From contig JBFISM010000141.1 in NCBI GenBank assembly GCA_041608535.1, positions 1 through 9,592 on the forward strand: DNA of 9,592 nucleotides, in the 5' to 3' direction. The notes beneath the pieces were generated by a model. That model was not told the origin of the DNA. It searched no databases and was given only the letters and a program-made list of their open reading frames with translations. This document shows, piece after piece, positions 1-6,491 of this stretch (position 1 is the stretch's first letter; every line of letters starts with the position of its first letter). This DNA is from JBFISM01 sp041608535 (GTDB lineage: Bacteria > Actinomycetota > Acidimicrobiia > Spongiisociales > UBA5794). The translations under genes and the position numbers were made by a program.

Positions 1-866
1 CCGGCACGGAGCGAACGGCCATCCTCGAGCGTGACACCGGCCGCTCGACCGTTGCTCACGTCGATCGAAGCCACCCTGGCGTTGGTCATGACGGTGGCAC
101 CCGCATCGATCGCGGCGGCGGCGATCGCTCGAGCTACTTCGAAGGTGCCGCCTTCGATGAGCCTGCCGCCGTGGGAGTTGGACAGCGCCAGCGCCACGAT
201 GGATCCGATCCCGGGAACGTCGAGGTTGGGCACGTACCCTCGCACCGAGACGTTGAACAGGATCAGCGAGCGCAATGGCTCGAACTCGAAGGCATTGCGC
301 ACCACATCGAGGGGCGACTGCGCATCGAGCTCCATCCAGCGCCGACCCATCTCCGATCGCTTGAGCACCTCACCCAATCGCTCCGGAGCGAGCGGCGCAC
401 CGAACCGCATCGGGGTGTCGATGTGCCGGGTCAGCGCATCGAACTCGCCGTACAGCCGGGCGTAGGTCGCGGCGTCCTTCTTGGAGAATCGGGCGATGGC
501 ATCGACCGAGCGGCCGATGTCGGCGTAGGTGACGAGGGCGGCGTCTCCACCGTCGAAGGGGACGGCGTTCTGCACCTCCGGGTAGATGGAACGCACCCCG
601 AAACGGTCGAGGTCGAGATCCGTCCACACCGCGTAATCCGGGGTCCACCGCACGAAGAACGCATGGAGGTTGTGCTTGAAGAGAGGCAAGGTGGCCTCGG
701 CGGTGGTGGTGCCGCCGCCGATCTGCGGCGCCGCCTCGAAGACGACGAGGCGCAGACCGGCCTTGGCGAGGTACGCAGCGCACACCAGGGCGTTGTGACC
801 GCCACCGACGAAGATGCCGTCGACGTGCTCCGGGAGGCGGAAGTCGGTGATCTCGGACGTGGTCAA
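1..866 (-). CDS. FAD-dependent oxidoreductase, phytoene-desaturase/PYROXD2-like (C-terminus beyond left edge)
   Basis: Flavin-dependent amine/carotenoid-type oxidoreductase (COG1233-like); the substrate cannot be told. The reading frame is open for 288 codons from the start to the window edge, a little over half of the usual 500-550 residues. The N-terminus carries the dinucleotide-binding motif VGGGHNAL (about residues 20-27), close to the VGAGHNGL of PYROXD2-type proteins. The strand-2 acidic end follows as VVFEAAPQIGGG, with Glu44 expected to bind the FAD ribose. Near the edge the typical GG-L-EGGTFEVARAIA helix and a V-x-x-I-D-V-x-x-GRAAGV-x-L-x-DG stretch are visible. The start is uncertain: TTG at 866 overlaps the upstream alcohol dehydrogenase stop by 4 nt (TTGA). 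A second in-frame TTG at 878 lies 7 nt after a G-run and is equally possible. No ATG or GTG lies closer. It is the fourth gene of the minus-strand operon. Product family is fairly secure; precise function is unknown. Confidence 0.86.
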   Translation of the reverse strand, partial: MTTSEITDFRLPEHVDGIFVGGGHNALVCAAYLAKAGLRLVVFEAAPQIGGGTTTAEATLPLFKHNLHAFFVRWTPDYAVWTDLDLDRFGVRSIYPEVQNAVPFDGGDAALVTYADIGRSVDAIARFSKKDAATYARLYGEFDALTRHIDTPMRFGAPLAPERLGEVLKRSEMGRRWMELDAQSPLDVVRNAFEFEPLRSLILFNVSVRGYVPNLDVPGIGSIVALALSNSHGGRLIEGGTFEVARAIAAAAIDAGATVMTNARVASIDVSNGRAAGVTLEDGRSLRA

Positions 867-1894
867 GCCAATCGCCAATCGATCGCCCCCCGCCCCGCCA
901 GGGTGCGATCGAGGAGAGCGGTATGGATCTCGAGGGCTTCTTGCGGCTTGCGCACCTCTCCGATCACAGGGCGCACCGCTCCCGATGCGACCAGATCGGC
1001 CGCCTCGGCCACCTGCTGTTTGTGGCTGTACCGGCTGCCGAGCACGGACAGCTCCCGAAACACCATCTCGCGAGACGTGATCTCGAATGGGCGGTTGCGG
1101 AAGGTGGTGAGACACACCAGCCGCCCTCCCATGGCGAGACCGTCGAGGGCCCAGCGTGCCGTCTCCGCCGTGCCCACGAAGTCCACTACCACGGTTGGCG
1201 GCCCGTCCGGGAACACTTCGGCGGGGTGGACGGCTGCGAGATCCGAGGCGTCGACCGGGCGGGCGCCGCTTCTTCGGATGGTGTCGAACTTGTCCCTGGA
1301 GATGTCGAAACCGGCCACGTCGGCGCCGTGGTACGCCGCTACCTGGATCATGTGGATACCGACACCACCGCCCGCACCGAAAACGATCACCCGATCGTGG
1401 CTCTCGATGCCGGCGCGTGCGGCGACGTGCACCGGAGTTGCCACCGCATCGGGGATCACCGTGGCCTCCACCGGGTCGATGCCCTCGGGGATGGCGATGA
1501 CGTTGCCTTCGGGCAGCGCGACGAGCGGGGCGTACCCCCCGTCACGGTGCACTCCGACCCATCCGGCGAGGTTGCTACACCGGGGGTCCAGCCCGACCGT
1601 GCACCACTCGCAGCTCTCGCACACGAGATAGAAATAGGCGACCACCCGCTTGCCGACGAGCATCGGGTCGGCACCCGAACCGGCGGCGGTCACCCGTCCC
1701 ACCAACTCGTGGCCGGGTACCCGGGGCAGCAGGGTCACGTCGTTGGCCAGGTCCCCACGCATCGTGTTGAGCACGGTGAGCCCGACACCACAGGCCTCTA
1801 CCTCGACGAGAACCTCGCCGGCTCCGGCCACCGGATCGGGCAGCTCCTCCCAGACCGGGTCGGCCCCCCACTCGTGCAGCCGGAAGCCCTCCAT
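863..1894 (-). CDS. Zinc-type medium-chain alcohol dehydrogenase family protein
   Basis: 343-residue MDR-superfamily oxidoreductase, normal length, expected to interconvert an alcohol (or similar) and a carbonyl with NAD(P)H. The N-terminal catalytic domain contains GHE (residues 61-63) and the four-cysteine structural-zinc lobe C92-x2-C95-x2-C98-x7-C106. The Rossmann motif GAGGGVG lies at 173-179, and Asp197 ends strand 2, which favours NAD(H) over NADP(H). Asp149 occupies the usual third catalytic-zinc ligand area. Oddly, the first catalytic-zinc Cys of the CGVCxTD motif is Gly38 (the sequence reads CGVGLTV), so catalytic zinc binding is questionable. The ATG at 1894 is chosen because the conserved N-terminus (MEGFRLHEWG) begins there and the Rid gene stops only 2 nt upstream. 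The same frame stays open up to 2722, but that extension overlaps two other genes antiparallel to no known domain. Its own stop overlaps the start of the FAD gene. Substrate unknown. Confidence 0.93.
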   Translation of the reverse strand: MEGFRLHEWGADPVWEELPDPVAGAGEVLVEVEACGVGLTVLNTMRGDLANDVTLLPRVPGHELVGRVTAAGSGADPMLVGKRVVAYFYLVCESCEWCTVGLDPRCSNLAGWVGVHRDGGYAPLVALPEGNVIAIPEGIDPVEATVIPDAVATPVHVAARAGIESHDRVIVFGAGGGVGIHMIQVAAYHGADVAGFDISRDKFDTIRRSGARPVDASDLAAVHPAEVFPDGPPTVVVDFVGTAETARWALDGLAMGGRLVCLTTFRNRPFEITSREMVFRELSVLGSRYSHKQQVAEAADLVASGAVRPVIGEVRKPQEALEIHTALLDRTLAGRGAIDWRLA

Positions 1895-1896
1895 GG

Positions 1897-2298
1897 TCAG
1901 TCGAGGGCCTTGGCTGCGATGTAATCGATCTCGATGAGCCACTCCGGACGCGCCAGGCCGGCTATGTACATGAGCGTCGATGCGGGCCGGTGATCGTCCA
2001 GCTCCTCGTTGCGCACCGCCATGGCCCCGGCGGCGTCCTCCCGGTTGACCAGCAGCATGTTGAGCTGGACGATGTCCTCGATCCCCATCCCGGCCTCGGC
2101 GAGCACGGCCCGCATGTTCGCCCAGACGAGACGCGCCTGCCCTTCGATGTCGCCCGGCGTCGTCCCATCGGCGGCAACCCCGGTCTGCCCTGCGCCGAAC
2201 AGCCAGCGCACCGGGCCGTCGATGGCAACGCCTTGGGCGTAGGTGGCGAACGGGCCGGCGATCTGGGGCGGGTTGAGTCTGCGGATTGTCTCGGTCAC
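1897..2298 (-). CDS. Rid-family protein (YjgF/YER057c/UK114) lacking the deaminase arginine
   Basis: 133-residue Rid-fold protein, typical length; the family forms trimers with ligand pockets at the subunit interfaces. Archetypal RidA hydrolyses reactive enamine/imine intermediates such as 2-aminoacrylate. Recognised by the early hydrophobic strand ending LFGAGQTGVAADG, the helix region QARLVWANMRAVLAEAG, the segment MGIEDIVQLNMLLVNREDA, and the C-terminal RPASTLMYIAGLARPEWLIE with the following IDYIAAKA. In RidA the tail motif begins PAR; here it is PAS, with Ser107 replacing the arginine that holds the substrate carboxylate (Arg105 in E. coli RidA). That places it with the Arg-less Rid subfamilies, whose chemistry is largely unknown, so it is not given the ridA symbol. 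The GTG start at 2298 is fixed by a strong GGAGGAG seven nt upstream. It sits 29 nt after the Gfo/Idh/MocA gene and 2 nt before the alcohol dehydrogenase. Family call firm; activity open. Confidence 0.93.
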   Translation of the reverse strand: MTETIRRLNPPQIAGPFATYAQGVAIDGPVRWLFGAGQTGVAADGTTPGDIEGQARLVWANMRAVLAEAGMGIEDIVQLNMLLVNREDAAGAMAVRNEELDDHRPASTLMYIAGLARPEWLIEIDYIAAKALD

Positions 2299-2305
2299 GG
2301 CGAAT

Positions 2306-2312
2306 CTCCTCC
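2306..2312 (-). promoter_or_regulatory. Ribosome binding site of the Rid gene (GGAGGAG)
   Basis: On the minus strand GGAGGAG ends 7 nt before a GTG codon at 2298. It is a near-perfect Shine-Dalgarno match and decides the GTG as the start, since no ATG lies nearby in frame. Confidence 0.75.
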
Positions 2313-2327
2313 GCGTGCTGGGGCCGG

Positions 2328-3320
2328 TCAGCGGTGATCCCGAACGGCGACCGACTTACCGGTGGCTGCGCTCTCGATGGCTGCTTCCATGACGGCAACG
2401 GCGGCCAGACCCACGTCACCGTCGGTCTCCGGAGTGGTCTCACCTCGGATTGCCGCAGCGAACTCCGCGAGCTGGTCCTGGATCGGGTCATTGGGCTCGA
2501 TCTCGACCTGCTGCCGGATCGGTTCGTCGATGGCCTGGCGGAACAGCATCTTGCCGTCCCCTTCCATGTATGCCGAACCCTTGGTCCCGGCCACCGCCAC
2601 TCGAGACAGCATCGGCGTGAAGAAGGACGTGACGAGGGTGCCGAGCGCCCCGCTCTCGAACTCCAGACTGAGTACCGTGACCTCGTCGATGCTGACGTCT
2701 CTACCGGCTCTGGTGAACGCATGGACTTCGGAGATCGGGCCGCCGAGATAGCGCAGCGTGTCTATCTTGTGGATGCCGAGCGATGTCATCCCGCCGAGCG
2801 GGGATTCCTCGGCCGCCCACCGCCACGCCTCCGGCGGCATCTTGTGCCCGTTGGGCACCGACTGGTGGGTCTCGATCACTTCGATGTCGCCGAGCTCCCC
2901 CGCCTCGAGCATCGCCTTGATCTGCCGGTTCGCCGTCATCCGCCGCCGCTGGTGACCCACTTGGAGCACGACACCGGCCTCGGCTGCGGCCGCCACCGCA
3001 GCCTTGCCGTCCTCGATGCCGAGGGTGAGGGGCTTCTCCACGAAGACGTGCTTGCCGGCGGCGGCCGCTTGCTCGATCAGCGAGCGGTGACTGCGATGCG
3101 AGGTTGCGATCAAAACGCCGTCGATGGACTCGTCGCCGAGGATGTCCTCGTAGGAGGCGGCATCGCGACATTCGTGCTTGTTGGCGAAGGTTTCTCGTTT
3201 CTCCGGAGTGCGGGCGAAACAGGCGACTATGTTCGCCTCCCCGGTTGCCTTGGCGGCGTCTGCCAGCACGTTTCCCCACCAACCCAGCCCGATGCTGGCC
3301 AGGTTCACGGTCCTCGTCAC
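2328..3320 (-). CDS. Gfo/Idh/MocA-family NAD(P)-dependent oxidoreductase
   Basis: 330-residue dehydrogenase of the glucose-fructose oxidoreductase/inositol dehydrogenase family, normal length. Members oxidise or reduce a hydroxyl or keto group on sugars, cyclitols and other small molecules with NAD(P). The Rossmann domain starts at once with IGLGWWG (residues 10-16). The family signature EKP is at 95-97 (VEKPLTLG), followed by QVGHQRRR near 120-127. The catalytic-domain motif GIHKIDTLRYL contains His184, the expected proton-transfer residue. The start is the GTG at 3320, preceded by GGGAGGA four to five nt upstream and placing the dinucleotide fold ten residues in. The frame continues to an ATG at 3419, but that would add 33 unconserved residues across the promoter region. 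It is the first gene of the minus-strand operon, directly downstream of the proposed promoter, and divergent from the alpha/beta-hydrolase. The substrate cannot be inferred. Confidence 0.94.
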   Translation of the reverse strand: MTRTVNLASIGLGWWGNVLADAAKATGEANIVACFARTPEKRETFANKHECRDAASYEDILGDESIDGVLIATSHRSHRSLIEQAAAAGKHVFVEKPLTLGIEDGKAAVAAAAEAGVVLQVGHQRRRMTANRQIKAMLEAGELGDIEVIETHQSVPNGHKMPPEAWRWAAEESPLGGMTSLGIHKIDTLRYLGGPISEVHAFTRAGRDVSIDEVTVLSLEFESGALGTLVTSFFTPMLSRVAVAGTKGSAYMEGDGKMLFRQAIDEPIRQQVEIEPNDPIQDQLAEFAAAIRGETTPETDGDVGLAAVAVMEAAIESAATGKSVAVRDHR

Positions 3321-3324
3321 GGTT

Positions 3325-3330
3325 CCTCCC
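3325..3330 (-). promoter_or_regulatory. Ribosome binding site of the Gfo/Idh/MocA gene (GGGAGG)
   Basis: On the minus strand GGGAGG is followed by AACC and then GTG at 3320. This selects the GTG over the in-frame ATG at 3419. Confidence 0.7.
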
Positions 3331-3368
3331 CTGCTCCGATCGGTACGGCCAAATCGCGGACAATCGAT

Positions 3369-3397
3369 CTTATAGGATGTGCCGTGCGCAGCGTCGA
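3369..3397 (-). promoter_or_regulatory. Candidate sigma-70-type promoter for the minus-strand operon
   Basis: Reading the minus strand, TCGACG (complement of 3392-3397; 4 of 6 to TTGACA) is followed after exactly 17 nt by TATAAG (complement of 3369-3374; 4 of 6 to TATAAT). The start of transcription would fall near 3362, giving a leader of roughly 40 nt before the GTG at 3320. Spacing and position are ideal, but the match is by eye only. Confidence 0.4.
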
Positions 3398-3417
3398 GGG
3401 AAGGGTGAGCGAGAGAC

Positions 3418-4206
3418 ATGAGCGTTTTCGTGGTCGATACCGCAGCCGGTCCGGTTTCGGTGGAACGTCATGGCGAAGGTCCGGATCTCGTCATGCTCCA
3501 CTCGCTCCTCACCGACCGGCATGTCTACGACCGGGTGCTCGACGATCTCGCCACCCACCATCGAGTGACCCTCGTGGACCTTCCGGGACATGGAGCGACC
3601 CCGCCCAGCGAGCCCACGATCGATGCCGCCGCCGACGTGATCGGAGCGTTGCTCAGCTCCGGTGAGTTCGCACCCGCGACGACGGCGCTCCTCGGCAACG
3701 GGCTGGGCGCCTTCATCGCCCTCGGCACCGCCATTCGCCACGGCGGGTCGTTCGCCAAGCTCATCCTCGCCGGGTGCGGGGCGACGTTCCCGGATGCGGC
3801 TCGTCCGGCATTTCGCGCGATGGCCGACAAGGTGGCGACCGGCGGCATGGACGCGGTCGTGGACCAGGCGCTGGGGCGCATCTTCAGCCCCGCCTACGCC
3901 GCGAGTCATCCCGAAATGCTGGAAGAACGCCGCACCGTTCTCGTGGCCATGAACCCGGAAGCGTTCATCACTGCGTGTCGGGCGCTCGAGACCTTCGATT
4001 ACGAGAAAGAGGTTGCCGGCGTTGCCACTCCGGCCCTCGTCGTCGTGGGCAGCGAGGACGGTCCGACGCCACCGGAGATGGGCAAGAACCTCGCGGCGGC
4101 GATGCCGGACTGCAGCTATGTCGAGCTGCCCGGCGTCGCCCACGCCCCTCAACTCGAGGATCCCGCGGCCTTCGTCGGCGCCATCCGTCCGTTTCTCGCC
4201 GCCTGA
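3418..4206 (+). CDS. Alpha/beta-hydrolase-fold protein with Gly in place of the nucleophile Ser
   Basis: 262-residue single-domain alpha/beta-hydrolase, similar in size and layout to 3-oxoadipate enol-lactonase (PcaD) and RutD. Near the start are the oxyanion-loop region VMLHSLLTDRHVYDRV and the strand-loop VDLPGHGATPPSEP. The nucleophile elbow, normally G-x-S-x-G, reads G93-N94-G95-L96-G97, so the Ser is Gly (codon GGG at 3700-3702). The rest of the triad appears kept: Asp214 in VVGSEDGPTPP and His242 in GVAHAPQ. This makes ordinary serine-ester hydrolysis unlikely. The protein may be a pseudoenzyme, or it may act without a covalent intermediate. E. coli RutD (from memory) has a comparable GHALG elbow. 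The ATG at 3418 has only a weak purine-rich leader. It is the first gene of the plus-strand operon, 14 nt ahead of the first molybdenum subunit. Fold certain; activity unknown. Confidence 0.91.
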   Translation: MSVFVVDTAAGPVSVERHGEGPDLVMLHSLLTDRHVYDRVLDDLATHHRVTLVDLPGHGATPPSEPTIDAAADVIGALLSSGEFAPATTALLGNGLGAFIALGTAIRHGGSFAKLILAGCGATFPDAARPAFRAMADKVATGGMDAVVDQALGRIFSPAYAASHPEMLEERRTVLVAMNPEAFITACRALETFDYEKEVAGVATPALVVVGSEDGPTPPEMGKNLAAAMPDCSYVELPGVAHAPQLEDPAAFVGAIRPFLAA

Positions 4207-4211
4207 GGGAG
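4205..4211 (+). promoter_or_regulatory. Ribosome binding site of the first molybdopterin subunit (GAGGGAG)
   Basis: GAGGGAG overlaps the hydrolase stop codon (TGA, 4204-4206) and lies 9 nt before the ATG at 4221, suggesting coupled translation. It supports 4221 over the much longer open frame that begins inside the hydrolase gene. Confidence 0.6.
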
Positions 4212-4220
4212 CACCCTGGG

Positions 4221-6491
4221 ATGGAACGTGAAACCGGCGTCCTCGATGTCTTCCACGGCCGAGCGGTGTTGCGCAAGGAGGACCTGCGGCTGATCACCGG
4301 TGCGGGGCGTTACGTCGGCGACATCGTGCTCCCCGGCATGCTGCACGCCGCCTTCGTTCGTTCCACCTTCGCCCACGGTGAGCTCGGGTCACTCGACATG
4401 AGCTCTGCCGAGGAAATGCCCCAGATCGTCGGGATCTGGGATCACGCCGCGCTCGGTGTTGCAGACATACCGGTGTACGGGCCGGTCGCCGTCGACGGTA
4501 TGCCGCGTCCCTTGCTGGCACACGACCGGGTGCGCCATGTCGGCGAGCCGATCGCCGTCGTCGTCGCCGAGTCGGCCGAGGCGGCTGCCGATGCGGTGGC
4601 GGTGCTGTGGCCCGACATCGACCCGCTCCCTCCTGTGCTCGACGTGGAGACGTCGCTGCAGGGGGCGTCCTTGCTGTTCCCGGAGACGGGCAGCAACGTC
4701 GTCGAGCGCCACGTCACCGGTGATCCCGATGCGGATTGGGATCACGCGATCGAGGTCACGGTGCGGGTGGAGAACCAGCGGCTCGGACCAGTTGCGATCG
4801 AACCCCTCGCAGTGCTCGCCGATCCGCGTGGCGACACCATGACTGTGTACGTCGGTCATCAATCGGCACACAACATGAAGCGCCACTTGCGGCGTTTTCT
4901 CGGCATGGATGCCGAGGTCGTCGTTCCCGACGTGGGTGGTGGCTTCGGTATGAAGGGCAGGCTGTATCCGGAGTACCTCGTGGTCGCCGAGTTGGCGCAG
5001 CGGCTGGGACGGCCGGTGCGGTGGTTGCAGCGCCGGCGCGAGCACCTCCTCGAGGGCACCCACGGCCGCGACATGACCCACACGGTGCGGCTCGCCGGCG
5101 ACGACACAGGCAGGATCAAGCGGGCCCACGTCCGTATCGAGGCGCGGCTCGGGGCGTACCCGCACACGAGCGCACAGGTGCCGACCTACTCCCGGCTCAC
5201 CGCCCAGGGCCTGTACGACATCGAGCACCTCACGATGGAGTCGATCTCGGTGCTGACCACCATGGCGCCCACGGCGCCATATCGCGGGGCCGGGCGACCC
5301 GAGGCGGCCTATGCGATGGAGCGCGCCGTGGACGCCTTTGCCTCGGCCGCCGGGCGCGACCCCGTCGAGGTGCGGCGTCGCAACTTCGTCTCCAGCTTCC
5401 CGTACCGCACCCAGACCGGAGCGTTGTACGACTCCGGTGACTACGCCGCCGTTCTCGATACGGCGCTGGGCATGGTCGACATCGCCGGGCTGCGAAGCGA
5501 ACAGGGACGGCGGCAGGAAGAAGGTGGGAACCCGCTCGGCATCGGAATCGGTGCGTTCGTGGAGCGGGCCGGGGGGCCGGCCGATTCTGCCGAGTTTGCC
5601 CGCGTCGACGTCGAAGACGATGGTTCGCTCACCGTGTACACGGGGTCGACGTCGAACGGGCAGGGGCACGAGACGGTGTGGGCGCAGGTGGCGGCGCAGC
5701 GTTTCGGGCTCCCCATCGAGCGGGTGACGGTGATCGGTGGCGACACCAGCCGGGTCGCCGATGGGTGGGGTTCGATGGCCAGCCGCTCCGCCCAGATCGG
5801 AGCCTCCGGGGTGTGGCGCACGAGCGGAGTGGTCTTCGACCGGGCCAAACAGATCGCCGCCGATGCGCTGGAGGCTTCGCCACACGACCTCGTTGTCGCC
5901 GCGGGAGCCTTCAGGGTCGTCGGTGCACCCGGTAGCGAGATCTCGCTCGCCGAGGTGAAGAAGCACGCCACCGCCCGGGGGGTCTCGCTGAGCGCAGAAG
6001 AGATGTACTCACCCATGGCGCAGACCTTCCCCAACGGAGTACACGTCGCCGTGGTGGAGGTGGCTGCGGAGACCGGCGAGGTGACGGTGCTCGACTACAT
6101 CGCAGTCGACGACTGTGGCACGGTCCTCAACCCGATGATCGTCGAGGGGCAGAACCACGGCTCGATCGCCCAAGGCCTGGGGCAGGCGCTGTATGAGGCC
6201 ATCGTGTACAGCGAGGACGGCCAGCTACTGACGTCGACGATGATGGATTACTCGATTCCTCACGCCACCGACATGCCGCCGCTGCACCTCGGCAGGGTGG
6301 AGTCGCCGGCGCCCTCGAACCCGCTGGGGGCGAAGGGCAGCGGCGAAGCCGGCTGTATCGGGGCACCCCCTGCCGTGGTCAATGCGGTACTCGATGCGCT
6401 CCGACCGCTCGGCGTCACCCACATCGACATGCCGCTCACGTCGTACCGGGTGTGGAAGGCAATCCGCAACGCGGCCGGGGACGGCAGGTGA
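4221..6491 (+). CDS. Xanthine dehydrogenase/CoxL-family molybdopterin-binding large subunit 1
   Basis: 756-residue catalytic subunit of a molybdenum hydroxylase, full length for stand-alone large subunits. Such subunits hold molybdopterin cytosine dinucleotide and hydroxylate heterocycles, aldehydes or similar substrates with oxygen from water. Electrons pass to separate 2Fe-2S and FAD subunits. The N-terminal domain opens LRKEDLRLITGAGRYVGDI. Cofactor-binding motifs are VGGGFGMKG (GGGFG at 239-243), PYRGAGR (353-359), and SNGQGHETVWAQ. SRSAQIGAS and the C-terminal GAKGSGEAG follow; Glu709 in the last is the expected catalytic base. The position of the active-site Cys of form I CO dehydrogenase (AYRCSFR) is Gly356, so this is not that enzyme; the loop is nearer form II AYRGAGR. 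The ATG at 4221 follows a Shine-Dalgarno at 4205-4211. The stop overlaps the start of the next subunit (GTGA). No CoxM or CoxS partner lies in the window. Substrate not predictable. Confidence 0.96.
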   Translation: MERETGVLDVFHGRAVLRKEDLRLITGAGRYVGDIVLPGMLHAAFVRSTFAHGELGSLDMSSAEEMPQIVGIWDHAALGVADIPVYGPVAVDGMPRPLLAHDRVRHVGEPIAVVVAESAEAAADAVAVLWPDIDPLPPVLDVETSLQGASLLFPETGSNVVERHVTGDPDADWDHAIEVTVRVENQRLGPVAIEPLAVLADPRGDTMTVYVGHQSAHNMKRHLRRFLGMDAEVVVPDVGGGFGMKGRLYPEYLVVAELAQRLGRPVRWLQRRREHLLEGTHGRDMTHTVRLAGDDTGRIKRAHVRIEARLGAYPHTSAQVPTYSRLTAQGLYDIEHLTMESISVLTTMAPTAPYRGAGRPEAAYAMERAVDAFASAAGRDPVEVRRRNFVSSFPYRTQTGALYDSGDYAAVLDTALGMVDIAGLRSEQGRRQEEGGNPLGIGIGAFVERAGGPADSAEFARVDVEDDGSLTVYTGSTSNGQGHETVWAQVAAQRFGLPIERVTVIGGDTSRVADGWGSMASRSAQIGASGVWRTSGVVFDRAKQIAADALEASPHDLVVAAGAFRVVGAPGSEISLAEVKKHATARGVSLSAEEMYSPMAQTFPNGVHVAVVEVAAETGEVTVLDYIAVDDCGTVLNPMIVEGQNHGSIAQGLGQALYEAIVYSEDGQLLTSTMMDYSIPHATDMPPLHLGRVESPAPSNPLGAKGSGEAGCIGAPPAVVNAVLDALRPLGVTHIDMPLTSYRVWKAIRNAAGDGR

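Larger units (their letters stand above)
3321..3417. promoter_or_regulatory. Divergent intergenic control region between the two operons
   Basis: This 97-nt stretch separates the start codons of the two divergent operons, so both must be transcribed from here or from within neighbouring genes. It is less GC-rich in the middle than the flanks. It contains an imperfect 12-nt palindrome, ATCTTATAGGAT (3367-3378, 10 of 12 positions symmetric), overlapping the best -10 candidate. A small perfect palindrome CCGATCGG lies at 3336-3343. No regulator gene is encoded in the window. No good -35/-10 pair was found for the plus-strand operon. Confidence 0.55.

Noticed and set aside
171..1631. 486-codon open frame on the plus strand
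   Set aside because: It is the exact codon-phase complement of the FAD oxidoreductase and runs on across part of the alcohol dehydrogenase. The translation is Arg/Gly/His-rich with no recognisable domain; a shadow caused by high GC.
1895..2722. N-terminal extension of the alcohol dehydrogenase (open frame up to 2722)
   Set aside because: The extra 276 residues are low-complexity and Arg-rich, and overlap the Rid and Gfo/Idh/MocA genes out of frame. The family N-terminus starts at 1894.
2286..3665. 459-codon open frame on the plus strand
   Set aside because: Antisense to the Gfo/Idh/MocA gene and crosses the divergent promoter into the hydrolase out of frame; no domain seen.
4192..4220. Terminator between the hydrolase and the first molybdopterin subunit
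   Set aside because: Only 14 nt separate the genes, with no hairpin plus T-run; read-through is expected.
4389..5966. 525-codon open frame on the minus strand
   Set aside because: Antisense to the first molybdopterin subunit, His/Arg/Gly-rich, without motifs; the plus-strand protein is unmistakable.
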